Shown here in pieces: positions 42,996 through 52,705 of a stretch of DNA of 64,000 nucleotides. The stretch is taken from the NCBI GenBank assembly GCA_009784725.1, contig WQXS01000002.1, forward strand, positions 62,001 through 126,000. Reading direction: 5' to 3'. The notes beneath the pieces were generated by a model. It was given only the letters and a program-made list of their open reading frames with translations, was not told the DNA's origin and searched no databases. How positions within the stretch are numbered: position 1 is the stretch's first letter; each line of letters begins with the position of its first letter. The stretch comes from Oscillospiraceae bacterium (GTDB lineage Bacteria > Bacillota > Clostridia > Oscillospirales > Oscillospiraceae). The position numbers and the translations under genes are program-made.

Positions 42996-45233
42996 TCAAT
43001 CTTCATAATTAACGGAATAAATCCTTGCGCCACCCTCATTATATATTAAATCGAACTTAATATCATCTCTCCAATCAAGCCACCCTGTCGTATGGATGTA
43101 TTTTACACCTGCCTGCTTTAAGTCATCATACGAGAGTTTAATATGCATATGGTCGCTTGCATGAAGTGCAAAGCTTGTTTTATTTCCTGTCAGCTCTGCA
43201 GTAATTACCGCATACCGGTTATATTCATTTTCATAAATCCTGTCAGGGTCAAGTTTATACCAAAGGTCGAGATTTGGATATATGTTTACGGATGTAATTG
43301 TTGAAGCTCCGTTTGCAATAAGATAAGACGACCCGACAATGCCCTGCAGTGAAACCCATTTTTCATCGGTATCGGTTGCAAGCTCGGAAATTTTTGCACT
43401 GAGCGGTTTTGAATATATCACATCGAGCCCCTTTGACATCGGGTGAATATTAAACCATGTAATGCAGGACAGAATAATCATATATAAACAGGCAAATGTA
43501 AAGATTTTTTTATTCCGTTGAAAATCAAGCAAACTGTAGATAATTGCAGTAAATCCAATAAAAGATGCAATCAGATAACCGGGGTATATTGGGTCGGGAA
43601 GAATAATAAACGTTTTTCTCGCAAGTCTTTCTACAATTATTATCATACAAAACCCGATAACTGTCGACCATGCAAGTAATCCTGTTTTCAGGCGGTTATT
43701 TTCCTCTTCGGATACTTTTGTAAATCTCGACATCGCACGGATTAATAAAAACACCTGAGCAAATATTATTATATCAATAGCGCGTGTTGAAATAGAAAAC
43801 GACATAAGTGTTAGTTTAGAAAGCCATTCGGGCCATCCGATAAACACATATGATCCGAGTATTAAAGAAAAAGCAATCAGAAAAATACTTAGAAAATCAG
43901 GCACACGTTTTTTGATAATCATATATGAAACAAAAAGTAAGGGTACCGGGAAAAGTGTAAAAAACCCACCGAACTCACAGACATTTGAACCACCCGTTAC
44001 AACTCTTGATGCCTCAAGCGGTCCGAATATCCCGCCGAGAATTGTTCTGTTTGCAAAATCACGAATACTAAGCTCTCCGCCGGTGCTGATTCTTGTGCCC
44101 GGATAAACTGTGTTTGAAATCGCTTCAATATATTCGCGCGAATATAAAACATATGTTCCTACGACAGTTGCAATCAACACAATCCCAAGAGCAATAATTC
44201 CATAGTCGATTTTCTTAAACGTTTTTACTTTGTTCCAATTTGCCGCTACCATCCAAACGGCAATACCGAAATACAAATATCCTGCAGGAACCTGCCATGC
44301 AGGATATAAGGTGACAATAAACTGTGAAATAAACATTACAACACCAAAGGATAACAACAGTTTCTTAAGAGTTGTTTCCGAGTTAATGAAATAATACAAA
44401 CAAACGAGAGCACCAAGTCCCGAGGTTATAAAATATACATATGACCACCACTGGAAAAACGGCGAGAACGTAATAAGGCATGCACCAACCGCACCGATCA
44501 GACGTTTTTTTCCCGATATAATATATGAAAACTCAAACGAGACCATAAATGTTATTATCAGAAAACCAACCCACCGTGCGCTGACAAAATATTCCGCTCC
44601 GAAAATATAGAAAAGACTCATCGGAAACGCAAGCGAAGCCAGATTAATGGCTACACCATTGGGCATATTAACCGTTGCGGTACCCCGCAGCACGTCATTA
44701 AAGCGCCCAAGCGGCTCTGTGCCGAACCCGGCGGATAATTGTACCGGAGTCGTAACAAGCCATTCGTCACTGCGTATCGGGTGCGGATTATTAAAAAAAG
44801 GATTAATAAAATCCGATCCGTATCCCGGTTGAATATATGCATTAAACATAGCAACAGACGAAAAATGAACCTTATTTATCACTAAAACTAAAAATAGCAA
44901 TACAGCTATAAGATATCTGTATCTGTAAACGATATCATAAAATACCGATATATTAATAATAAAGTGCAGTAAAATAAAAAATGTAATACTAAAAAATAAT
45001 ATAAATCTATATAGAAAAAATAAAGAAAAAATGTCAGAAAAACTAAAAAACTCCGTAAAAAGCTGTGAAGTTCCGATTAAACTCCAAATATACGGGAAGG
45101 ATAAGCTGTTATAGCGTTCAAATAAAACCGCAATCGTTAAGGAACACAAAAATACTATAATTAAACTTAGCATTTTATGTTTTTCATATTTAAATATTTT
45201 TACAAAAGTGTTTAATTTTGCGGTGAGATTCAT
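42996..45233 (-). CDS. Very large multi-pass membrane protein (probable GT-C)
   Basis: A 745-residue protein from ATG 45233 with about 14 membrane segments and a soluble C-terminus (from ~640). The first large outer loop has GYGSDFINPFFNNPHPIRSDEW near residue 170, a conserved block in uncharacterised GT-C-like wall-glycan proteins. The track start (45281) would overlap rmlD; the internal ATG 45233 lies 11 bases after rmlD ends and has GGGG upstream. It sits among the rhamnose genes and may transfer a sugar from a lipid donor, or polymerise repeat units. Function is inferred from topology only. Confidence 0.62.
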   Translation of the reverse strand: MNLTAKLNTFVKIFKYEKHKMLSLIIVFLCSLTIAVLFERYNSLSFPYIWSLIGTSQLFTEFFSFSDIFSLFFLYRFILFFSITFFILLHFIINISVFYDIVYRYRYLIAVLLFLVLVINKVHFSSVAMFNAYIQPGYGSDFINPFFNNPHPIRSDEWLVTTPVQLSAGFGTEPLGRFNDVLRGTATVNMPNGVAINLASLAFPMSLFYIFGAEYFVSARWVGFLIITFMVSFEFSYIISGKKRLIGAVGACLITFSPFFQWWSYVYFITSGLGALVCLYYFINSETTLKKLLLSFGVVMFISQFIVTLYPAWQVPAGYLYFGIAVWMVAANWNKVKTFKKIDYGIIALGIVLIATVVGTYVLYSREYIEAISNTVYPGTRISTGGELSIRDFANRTILGGIFGPLEASRVVTGGSNVCEFGGFFTLFPVPLLFVSYMIIKKRVPDFLSIFLIAFSLILGSYVFIGWPEWLSKLTLMSFSISTRAIDIIIFAQVFLLIRAMSRFTKVSEEENNRLKTGLLAWSTVIGFCMIIIVERLARKTFIILPDPIYPGYLIASFIGFTAIIYSLLDFQRNKKIFTFACLYMIILSCITWFNIHPMSKGLDVIYSKPLSAKISELATDTDEKWVSLQGIVGSSYLIANGASTITSVNIYPNLDLWYKLDPDRIYENEYNRYAVITAELTGNKTSFALHASDHMHIKLSYDDLKQAGVKYIHTTGWLDWRDDIKFDLIYNEGGARIYSVNYED

Positions 45234-45244
45234 AGTTACCCCAT

Positions 45245-46078
45245 TTATTGCTTCAAATATCTTTTTAGTGCATCCTGCCACTCCGGAAGCCTTGAGAAAC
45301 TTGCTTTATCCAAGCTTACTTTTGACAAGCGCGAATTTTTTGGTCTTACCGCCTTTGTCGGATACTGCTCGGAAGGAATCGGGTTTATTTTACATTCGCT
45401 CCCGCTTTGCAGCATTATCTCGTCTGCAAACTCTGCCCATGAGCAATACCCTTCATTTGTGGCATGATACTCTCCGTATTTTCCCGATAAAACCATGTCA
45501 CAAAGAAGCACAGCCAAATCTGTCGTATACGTCGGACTTCCAATCTGGTCACTGACTACATTTAACTTATCATTAGTCCCGGACAGGCGTTGCATTGTTT
45601 TGACAAAATTATTGCCGTGTTTTCCGAATACCCAGGAGATTCTGACAATGTAATACTTATAGAGCTCACTTGATACAGCCTCCTCTCCCATAAGCTTACT
45701 CTTTCCGTATACAGAAACCGGAGCTTTGACCGCATCGGTTTCATATGGTTTGTCTCCGTCACCGTCAAAAACGTAATCGGTACTGATATAAATCATCTCT
45801 GCATCAATTTCTTTACAAGCCTTTGCGATATTTCCGGCACCTTCTGCATTTACTTTAAAACACAACTCCGGTTCATCCTCGGCTTTATCAACGGCAGTAT
45901 ATGCTGCCGAATGTATGATGCACTCCGGTTTTTTCTCTTTTATATAAGCATCGACCGCTTTATTATCAGTAATATCGAGGTCTGCAATATCGATGCCAAT
46001 ATATTTAATATCACGCTTTTTTAGTTCTGAAACAATATCAGCTCCAAGCTGCCCCGCAGCTCCCGTTACAAGTATCAT
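45245..46078 (-). CDS. rmlD: dTDP-4-dehydrorhamnose reductase
   Basis: A 277-residue NADPH-dependent reductase, the last step of dTDP-L-rhamnose synthesis. It begins ILVTGAAGQLGADIVSEL; STDYVFDGDGDKPY and YGKSKLMGE give the active-site strand and catalytic Tyr/Lys, and RPKNSRLS is a typical RmlD substrate-binding segment near the C-terminus. It follows rmlB in an rmlA-rmlC-(methyltransferase)-rmlB-rmlD order. A palindromic element lies between it and rmlB. Assignment is firm. Confidence 0.93.
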   Translation of the reverse strand: MILVTGAAGQLGADIVSELKKRDIKYIGIDIADLDITDNKAVDAYIKEKKPECIIHSAAYTAVDKAEDEPELCFKVNAEGAGNIAKACKEIDAEMIYISTDYVFDGDGDKPYETDAVKAPVSVYGKSKLMGEEAVSSELYKYYIVRISWVFGKHGNNFVKTMQRLSGTNDKLNVVSDQIGSPTYTTDLAVLLCDMVLSGKYGEYHATNEGYCSWAEFADEIMLQSGSECKINPIPSEQYPTKAVRPKNSRLSKVSLDKASFSRLPEWQDALKRYLKQ

Positions 46079-46092
46079 TATTATCTCCGTTT

Positions 46093-46124
46093 ATAACACA
46101 GGGGGGACGGTTCTCTTGTGTTAT
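46093..46124. repeat. GGGGACGGTTCT palindromic element at the end of rmlB
   Basis: Eight-base arms ATAACACA and TGTGTTAT (46093-46100, 46117-46124) flank a GGGGGGACGGTTCTCT core. It shares the GGGGACGGTTCT core with the elements in rimO and in the methyltransferase gene. The TAA stop of rmlB (46123-46121) lies in its right arm. Confidence 0.8.
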
Positions 46125-47143
46125 TTTCTATTCCCGTAATTCATTTCATAATACTTTGTATACTCGCCATCTTGAACATTTTGCCACCAGTTTTTATTAT
46201 TCTTATACCATTCAATTGTTTTACTTAAACCGGCCTCAAATTTGGTTTCCGGCAGCCAACCGAGCTCATTGTTGATTTTTGCCGGGTCTATTGCATATCT
46301 CATATCATGACCGGGACGGTCTTTGACATAGTTAATGAGTGATTCGGGTTTTCCAAGCTGATGCAGAATGGTTTTTACAACATCAATATTTGTTCTCTCA
46401 TTATGCCCGCCGATATTATAAACTTCTCCCGGAGTACCTTTGCGTACTATAAGGTCTATCGCCCGGCAATGGTCGATTACATATAACCAGTCGCGGACGT
46501 TTTCACCTTTTCCGTATACGGGAAGAGGTTTATCCTGCATTGCGTTTATGAGCATAAGAGGTATCATCTTTTCGGGAAAATGGTACGGACCGTAATTATT
46601 GCTGCATCTGGAAATGGTTATCGGCATTTTAAATGTGCGTACGTATGCAAGACAAAGCAAATCCGCACCTGCCTTTGATGCCGAATAAGGGCTTGAGGTA
46701 TGAATCGGTGTTTCCTCGGTAAAGAGCAGGTCGGGTCTGTCAAGCGGTAAATCACCATAAACCTCGTCGGTTGATACCTGATGGTATCTTTTGACATTAA
46801 ACTCCTTTGAAGCATCCAGCAGAACCTGTGTTCCAAGTATGTTTGTCGTTAGGAAAACCCCGGGGTCCGTGATACTTCTGTCAACATGACTCTCCGCAGC
46901 AAAATTAATTACATAGTCCGGGCGGTATTTTTCAAAGATTCCCCTTATTGCTGCAGTATCGGCTATATCCGCTTTTTCAAAATGAAAATTCTTATTGTCC
47001 GCAGCAGATGCAAGAGTTTCCATATTTCCTGCATAAGTAAGCTTATCAACACAAATAATTTCATCATCGGGATAATTAATTAAAGTATCATGTATAAAAT
47101 TCCCGCCTATAAACCCCGCTCCACCGGTTACAAGTATTTTCAT
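46121..47143 (-). CDS. rmlB: dTDP-glucose 4,6-dehydratase
   Basis: A 340-residue NAD-dependent dehydratase making dTDP-4-keto-6-deoxyglucose. ILVTGGAGFIGGNFIHD is the cofactor-binding turn, STDEVYGDL and YSASKAGADLL contain the catalytic residues, and RCSNNYGPYHFPEKMIP is a family signature. Length is normal. Its stop codon falls within a palindromic element, so the last residues (after NYGNRK) may have been altered by that insertion. Part of the complete Rml pathway here. Confidence 0.94.
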   Translation of the reverse strand: MKILVTGGAGFIGGNFIHDTLINYPDDEIICVDKLTYAGNMETLASAADNKNFHFEKADIADTAAIRGIFEKYRPDYVINFAAESHVDRSITDPGVFLTTNILGTQVLLDASKEFNVKRYHQVSTDEVYGDLPLDRPDLLFTEETPIHTSSPYSASKAGADLLCLAYVRTFKMPITISRCSNNYGPYHFPEKMIPLMLINAMQDKPLPVYGKGENVRDWLYVIDHCRAIDLIVRKGTPGEVYNIGGHNERTNIDVVKTILHQLGKPESLINYVKDRPGHDMRYAIDPAKINNELGWLPETKFEAGLSKTIEWYKNNKNWWQNVQDGEYTKYYEMNYGNRK

Positions 47144-47161
47144 CAGTACATCTCCTATATC

Positions 47162-48184
47162 TTACCGGATTTTCCCCGGTACAAACTTTCTGTATATTTT
47201 TTGTATTTTTTCTCCGGTTTTGTAAGTTTTTGATTTGTATATATTTTCTATTTGTTCATTTTGAGCTGCAATTTGTTCTTTTTGTTCTTTGATTGTTTCA
47301 TATTGCTTATCTATGTATTCTTTTAGACCATTTATCTTTTCTGTGGAATATTTATCCGGTTCACCGGGTTCAAGTTCATTTTTTGCATTAAGTGTCAGCC
47401 TTAAGCGTTCCTCTTTGCTGCTCTGAAAGGGAACATCCCGCTTGACCAGAGAGACATAAAACTCGTGTCCTTTTGTATCAAAGCTTTCCGCAACAACTAA
47501 ATCAATTAAATCCAGACAATTTAAGTTATGGATAATAAGTTCAAATGAGTTTTTTGTAAATACCCAATTATGTATATCAATATATTTTTCATTGTTTAAA
47601 ACTTCTAAGTAAGCTTCCTTTGCATCCGATGTATCATACGCCAAACCCACATCAAACGGCGGGTGAAGCCCTTCCCACGCCAGATTATCACCGCAAAAAC
47701 ATACACTGCTGTAATAATCATACACACTCCCGGGTGAATTAAAGGTGCATTTGCTTAAATGACGGTCAATCACCTGTGAAATACATGTTACCGGGCGAAA
47801 ATAATCATAACAGAATCTTTTGTCCGGTATAACTAAAGACAATACCCCGTTTTCATTAAGCAGCTCTGAACAATCACAAAGAAAAGCTATTAAATCGCAT
47901 GTATGCTCTATCACATGAGAAGCGATTATATAATCATAATGGTTTATCTTACCGGTCAATTCTTTATATGATTCACCATTCCAAACATAATCAACTTCTT
48001 CAATTTTATCCAGATTTATCCCATGCGAGCTGTATTTTTCAATTAATCCTTTTTTATCGGTATGGTCAATGGTTTCTATATTATACCCGTCGCATTTCGG
48101 AACAACAGGATTGATACTCGGCCCTATTTCCAGACCGGCACCGTTTAAGTTGCATTTGCTTATTATTTTATCTCTTCTATCCAT
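47162..48184 (-). CDS. SAM-dependent methyltransferase with C-terminal coiled coil
   Basis: A 340-residue protein. Residues ~1-245 form a class I methyltransferase-like domain (GAGLEIGPSINPVVPK near residue 15, YDYIIASHVIEHTCD near 83). Residues ~280-325 are a coiled coil (YIDKQYETIKEQKEQIAAQNEQIE), followed by a basic tail. Similar proteins cap or modify O-antigen-like chains, where the coiled coil can act as a molecular ruler. It starts within the end of rmlC (eight-base overlap), so it is cotranslated with rhamnose genes and may methylate rhamnose. Target unknown. Confidence 0.75.
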   Translation of the reverse strand: MDRRDKIISKCNLNGAGLEIGPSINPVVPKCDGYNIETIDHTDKKGLIEKYSSHGINLDKIEEVDYVWNGESYKELTGKINHYDYIIASHVIEHTCDLIAFLCDCSELLNENGVLSLVIPDKRFCYDYFRPVTCISQVIDRHLSKCTFNSPGSVYDYYSSVCFCGDNLAWEGLHPPFDVGLAYDTSDAKEAYLEVLNNEKYIDIHNWVFTKNSFELIIHNLNCLDLIDLVVAESFDTKGHEFYVSLVKRDVPFQSSKEERLRLTLNAKNELEPGEPDKYSTEKINGLKEYIDKQYETIKEQKEQIAAQNEQIENIYKSKTYKTGEKIQKIYRKFVPGKIR

Positions 48185-48710
48185 TTAGTTCATTCAGCGG
48201 CAATGCTGCTGCATCCTTTTCGGATACGACCGGATTATCCGTGCCCCAATCAACTCCTATTTCCGGGTCTGACCATAAAATCGCCGAGTCGTGTTCAGGG
48301 CTGTAATAATTATCAGTTTTATATATAAACTCGGTATCATCCGTCAGAGTTATAAAACCGTGACCGAAACCTCTCGGAATAAAAAGCTGTTTCTTGTTTT
48401 CAGCTGAAAGCTCTACACTTACCCACTGTTTATATGTCGGACTATCGGGACGCAGGTCTACTGCAACGTCCATAACAGCGCCTCTTGTGCATCGGAGAAG
48501 CTTTGCCTGCTCCATCGGCGGTTTTTGGAAATGGATACCGCGAAGTGTGCCTTTTTGGGCCGAAAATGATTGATTATCCTGCACAAAATCGCAATCAATC
48601 TGCGGTATTTTGATTTTACTGTAAGTCTCCATAAACCAACCGCGCGCATCACCAAACACCTGCGGTTCAATAATATAAACACCTTTAATTTTGGTTTCTG
48701 TTACTTTCAT
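48177..48710 (-). CDS. rmlC: dTDP-4-dehydrorhamnose 3,5-epimerase
   Basis: A 177-residue cupin epimerase with [19 protein letters not shown] (active-site histidine near residue 59), [13 protein letters not shown] and [13 protein letters not shown], the standard RmlC signatures. Length is normal. It overlaps rmlA by four bases and the methyltransferase gene by eight. It carries out the third step of the dTDP-rhamnose pathway. Assignment is firm. Confidence 0.94.
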   Translation of the reverse strand: MKVTETKIKGVYIIEPQVFGDARGWFMETYSKIKIPQIDCDFVQDNQSFSAQKGTLRGIHFQKPPMEQAKLLRCTRGAVMDVAVDLRPDSPTYKQWVSVELSAENKKQLFIPRGFGHGFITLTDDTEFIYKTDNYYSPEHDSAILWSDPEIGVDWGTDNPVVSEKDAAALPLNELNG

Positions 48711-49582
48711 TTTATCCTGCCGCTTATAACTTTCATCAAATACTCACCATAAGGTGATTTCCCATATCCGTCAGCAAGCCTTTCGAGTTGCTTTATGTCG
48801 ATAAACCCCATACGGTATGCAATTTCCTCTATTGCCGAGATTTTTATGCTTTGTCTTTTTTCTACTGCCATTATAAAGTTTGATGCATCCATAAGACTGT
48901 CTATTGTTCCCGTATCAAGCCAGGCAAATCCGCGCCCGAGCGTTGTCACCTCAAGTGCTCCGTTTTCCAGATATATACGGTTAAGGTCTGTAATTTCAAG
49001 CTCACCTCTTGCGCTGGGTTTTAGATTTTTTGCATATTCTACACATTTATTATCGTAAAAATATAGCCCTGTTACAGCATAATTCGACTTCGGTTTTGAG
49101 GGTTTTTCTTCAAGACTTATTGCCTGACCGTTTCGGTCAAACTCCACAACACCAAATCTTTCAGGGTCATCTACATAATATCCGAACACAGTTGCTCCGG
49201 TTTCCTTTGCCGCCGCTTTTTGAAGCATACCCGAAAACCCGTTACCGTAGAATATATTATCTCCAAGCACCATTGCACAGGATTGATTTCCGATAAACTC
49301 TTCTCCGAGAATAAATGCCTGAGCCAGACCGTCGGGTGAAGGTTGTACCTTGTATGAAAAACTTAAGCCAAGATCATTACCGTCACCTAAGAGCCTTTCA
49401 AAGTTCGGCAGGTCTTCGGGTGTGGAAATTATCAGTATATCTTTAATCCCCGCAAGCATTAATGTGGAAAGCGGGTAAAAAATCATCGGTTTATCATATA
49501 CGGTCAAAAGCTGCTTACTTGTAACCCGTGTAAGCGGATATAACCTTGTTCCCGCTCCGCCCGCCAGAATAATACCTTTCAT
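48707..49582 (-). CDS. rmlA: Glucose-1-phosphate thymidylyltransferase
   Basis: A 291-residue nucleotidyltransferase with [40 protein letters not shown] and [14 protein letters not shown], all RmlA hallmarks. It makes dTDP-glucose. It is the first gene of the rhamnose unit and has its own promoter. The track start is a TTG at 49588; ATG 49582, six bases after GGAGG, is better. Confidence 0.94.
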   Translation of the reverse strand: MKGIILAGGAGTRLYPLTRVTSKQLLTVYDKPMIFYPLSTLMLAGIKDILIISTPEDLPNFERLLGDGNDLGLSFSYKVQPSPDGLAQAFILGEEFIGNQSCAMVLGDNIFYGNGFSGMLQKAAAKETGATVFGYYVDDPERFGVVEFDRNGQAISLEEKPSKPKSNYAVTGLYFYDNKCVEYAKNLKPSARGELEITDLNRIYLENGALEVTTLGRGFAWLDTGTIDSLMDASNFIMAVEKRQSIKISAIEEIAYRMGFIDIKQLERLADGYGKSPYGEYLMKVISGRIK

Positions 49583-49608
49583 TAACAACCTCCATTATTT
49601 TATACGGC

Positions 49609-49638
49609 AGTATAACATATACTATAGTATTTCAGCAA
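49609..49638 (-). promoter_or_regulatory. Promoter of the rml operon with palindromic spacer
   Basis: On the minus strand TTGCTG (49633-49638), an 18-base spacer and an extended -10 TGTTATACT lie 27 bases upstream of rmlA. The spacer contains the perfect 12-base palindrome ATACTATAGTAT (49619-49630), which could be an operator. The promoter is plausible; regulation is speculative. Confidence 0.6.
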
Positions 49639-49668
49639 ATTACGCCCCGGCTTATATTTTCACGTTTA

Positions 49669-50577
49669 TTATAGCTTCGGGGATATCCGCAGCCAGTCTT
49701 TAAATGTCATATTTCTATTGTATTTAATAATACCGTCAAGCTTCCCCGAATCAAAAACCGTATCGCCGGATTCAACCTTTAGTGCCATTTCCGGCCAGTC
49801 TTCATATTTAACCGGGACACCATACTTATCCGCAATCAAAGAAGCCATTTCATTAAGGCTGTAATCCTCGCCTCCGATGTTAAATACATCATTTTCGCAA
49901 GACGTTGATAATGCACCTAAAATCATGCTTTCACATAAATCCTCAATATATGTCAACGTACGCCTTGCGCTGCCGTCTCCAAAAAGAACAATCTCCTCTC
50001 CTTTTTGAGCGCGCCCGAGCATAAATTCTGCAGTTCCGTAAGACGAAGCCCCGTGTATAAATGAACCGTAAGGAACACATGCACGAAAAATACAATACCT
50101 CACCCCATATGCCGATGAGTATATTTTCAGATACTGCTCACTTGCATATTTATTGACCGCATAAATTGTTTTGAATTCTTTTTCCGAATCCTCTTTCAAC
50201 TGCCCTGCAAGCCCTTTATAAACGAGCCGTGTAGACGGATAGATAATTTTCGCTTTTGATTTTTGCCTGTGATATTCAGATAAAATATTCAACAAAGCCT
50301 TTTCGTTGAGATCTATAAAGGATTCATATTCGTCGAATCCTACTGCAGTGCCTGTTTTACCCGTAAAAACAAAAACCAAATCAACATCAAGGTCTATCTC
50401 TTGAATCGACTCTGTACACAAAACATTGATTTTCTTGTAACCCGATGCACCGTCAGCAAAAGAATCCTGATAATCATACAGCAAAATATCATAACCGGCA
50501 TAACGGTTATTTAATACATAAACCATATTGCGTGCAATATAACTGTTTGCACCGATTATACATATCTTTTTTTTCAT
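49669..50577 (-). CDS. NAD-dependent nucleotide-sugar epimerase/dehydratase
   Basis: A 302-residue extended short-chain dehydrogenase. KICIIGANSYIARNMVYVL is the cofactor-binding segment, YPSTRLVYKG precedes the active site, and YAVNKYASEQY has the catalytic Tyr/Lys. VFNIGGEDYSLNEMA is typical for epimerases of nucleotide sugars. It lies beside an oxidoreductase of the Gfo/Idh/MocA type, which together may make an unusual sugar. The ribosome binding site is weak; GTG 50586 is an alternative start. Specific substrate unknown. Confidence 0.78.
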   Translation of the reverse strand: MKKKICIIGANSYIARNMVYVLNNRYAGYDILLYDYQDSFADGASGYKKINVLCTESIQEIDLDVDLVFVFTGKTGTAVGFDEYESFIDLNEKALLNILSEYHRQKSKAKIIYPSTRLVYKGLAGQLKEDSEKEFKTIYAVNKYASEQYLKIYSSAYGVRYCIFRACVPYGSFIHGASSYGTAEFMLGRAQKGEEIVLFGDGSARRTLTYIEDLCESMILGALSTSCENDVFNIGGEDYSLNEMASLIADKYGVPVKYEDWPEMALKVESGDTVFDSGKLDGIIKYNRNMTFKDWLRISPKL

Positions 50578-50630
50578 GCAAAACACCAGCTTTATAAATA
50601 TATACTGTCTTCCCGGATGCAGTGACAGAG

Positions 50631-51671
50631 TTATTTTATGAGATTTTTCGTTGCTGATCTAAGAAACTTTTCCAATAGTGAAGCTTGAAGACTTATATCA
50701 CCATATCCGGTTTCTCTTTTTTCTTCGGATGCTATACACTTTTTAAACCATTCGATGGATTTCGCAAATGCATCATCCGAAGGCAGTTTGATAATCTCTT
50801 CCTTGCCTCCGGCTTTAATGACAGCCTCCGGAACAAAACCCTCCGGTGCCGTGAGTATCCTGCCCGTTGTAAGCATCCCCTTGCTTCCCCAAACTTCAAG
50901 CTCACAGCGGTATTCATTATCCATCCCGTAGGCAGCCTGTACTGTAACGCCTTTGTCATTTACAAAAGCAGCCGAGCCGTAAATATCAACATCAAACTCT
51001 TCTGTATGATTCATGTTTGAATAAGCAAGATTAATACTGTCCCCAAGAAGCATAGACGCATATTTAATTAAATACCCGCCCGCATCATATAATGCACCAC
51101 CGCCGAGTTTTTTGTTGTAACGAAAATCATTTGCTTCTCTTTTCGGAAAACCAAAGGATATACGGTATAAACGTACATCTCCAACGATACCGTTTTTTAT
51201 CAGAGAGCTGATATGTTCAATCTGATTATGAAAAACAAACATATAGTTCTCATGAAGAGCAAGCGATTGCTTTTTCGCAATGGAAATTAAATCCTGTGTT
51301 TGTGACAGTTCAAGGGTCGCCGGTTTTTCAAGCAGCACATGCTTCCCGTTTTCCAAAGCAATTTTCGCCCATTTATAATGCAGCGCAGGCGGTAGCGGAA
51401 TATATAATGTGTCAATACCGGGCGATACCGCTATTGCTTCATAACTTGGAAATATCTCCCCGCCGTAGTTATCAATAAATACTTGCGCCTTTTCTTTTTC
51501 ACCGTTTAAAATACTCTGCCGCTTTGCTTCATCCATGTCCGGTGGAAAGCAAAAATTATCTGCATTTGCATATGCTATGCCGGCAAACACAAAATTTTTA
51601 TTTTTCATTAAAGCCGGCATAAAACGCCTTAGCGCAATCTCCGACGGGCATATAACCCCGATACGAACCAT
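50631..51671 (-). CDS. Gfo/Idh/MocA family sugar oxidoreductase
   Basis: A 346-residue NAD(P)-dependent oxidoreductase: RIGVICPSEIALRRFMPAL at the N-terminus, and HVLLEKPATLELSQT with the conserved EKP near residue 115. A C-terminal substrate domain includes GGGALYDAGGYLIKYASMLLG, as in 3- or 4-keto sugar reductases. It probably acts on a nucleotide-linked keto sugar. GGAGGG lies four bases before ATG 51671; the track's upstream ATG (51683) has no ribosome binding site. Confidence 0.82.
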   Translation of the reverse strand: MVRIGVICPSEIALRRFMPALMKNKNFVFAGIAYANADNFCFPPDMDEAKRQSILNGEKEKAQVFIDNYGGEIFPSYEAIAVSPGIDTLYIPLPPALHYKWAKIALENGKHVLLEKPATLELSQTQDLISIAKKQSLALHENYMFVFHNQIEHISSLIKNGIVGDVRLYRISFGFPKREANDFRYNKKLGGGALYDAGGYLIKYASMLLGDSINLAYSNMNHTEEFDVDIYGSAAFVNDKGVTVQAAYGMDNEYRCELEVWGSKGMLTTGRILTAPEGFVPEAVIKAGGKEEIIKLPSDDAFAKSIEWFKKCIASEEKRETGYGDISLQASLLEKFLRSATKNLIK

Positions 51672-51772
51672 CGTACCCTCCATGTAATCTACAGTTTTAT
51701 TAATGATAACAAATTACGCAAATGACCTCATTTACGGTTTTTTATTATAAAACTTTATTTCTCTTCGCAGTT

Positions 51773-52705
51773 TTATTCCCTATCGGTTGAGTCTTTAATT
51801 ATGTATTGCGGTGCTTTGTTAATACTTATATATAACCTTCCGATATATTCACCTATAATCCCAAGCATTCCCATTATTATACCACCGACCAGCAAGAGTA
51901 TTGATATGGTGATTGCATAGCCCGCAGGAAGCCCGGGATTCAAAATCCGCTCAATAATAGTATAAATAATAAAAATAAACCCGATAAACGAACAAATGAA
52001 CCCCATTACCGTTGCTATCCGAAGCGGTTTTACGGAAAACGACGTAAACCCGTTGAGCCAAAGCGAAAGCAGCTTGGAGAGAGTATATCCCGATTTCCCG
52101 GTTACTCTGTGCTCATGTTCAATAGTAACATTAACACAATTACTTGTTGTGCGGAAAATCAAACCATGAATATAAGGGTATGAGTTTTCATACTTCACCA
52201 TCTCAAGTGCAACATAACGTTTAAGTGCATAAAAACTGGTTATTTCAACATTTTTCGGTTTGCCTACAAGCGTTTCCGCCATTTTTTTATTCACATAGGT
52301 GCCGAATTTACGAAAGCTGCTGTCCTTTCTCTTGCGGTATCTTCCGTATACAACATCGTACCCTTCATTAATTTTATCAATGAGTATCAATGATTCGCTT
52401 GCAGGCGTCTGACCGTCATCATCGAGTGATATAATAATATCTCCCGTTGCTTTTTTATATCCCGCCATTAAAGCCGCATGCTGCCCGAAGTTCTTCGAAA
52501 GGCAAAATCCTCTTATTTTCGGGTTTTCATTTGATAGTTTTAATATTACATCCCAAACATCATCAGGAGAATAATCGTTAACAAGCACTATTTCATAATC
52601 CAGCTCGCCGGACCTTGTTGAAATAACTGCCTTAACATCATCCACAACAGATTTTATTGTTGATTCCGACCCGTAACAGGGGATAACATACGAAATTTTT
52701 ATCAT
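51773..52705 (-). CDS. Polyprenyl-phosphate glycosyltransferase (GT2, GtrB-like)
   Basis: A 310-residue GT2 enzyme: ISYVIPCYGSESTIKSVV, LVNDYSPDDVWDV, KNFGQHAALMAGYKKATGD and SLDDDGQTPASE, with two C-terminal helices (TVMGFICSFIGFIFIIYTII and ISILLLVGGIIMGMLGIIGEYIG). It probably makes a polyprenyl-phosphate sugar for the large membrane protein encoded immediately upstream; the two genes overlap by four bases. Donor sugar unknown. Confidence 0.87.
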   Translation of the reverse strand: MIKISYVIPCYGSESTIKSVVDDVKAVISTRSGELDYEIVLVNDYSPDDVWDVILKLSNENPKIRGFCLSKNFGQHAALMAGYKKATGDIIISLDDDGQTPASESLILIDKINEGYDVVYGRYRKRKDSSFRKFGTYVNKKMAETLVGKPKNVEITSFYALKRYVALEMVKYENSYPYIHGLIFRTTSNCVNVTIEHEHRVTGKSGYTLSKLLSLWLNGFTSFSVKPLRIATVMGFICSFIGFIFIIYTIIERILNPGLPAGYAITISILLLVGGIIMGMLGIIGEYIGRLYISINKAPQYIIKDSTDRE

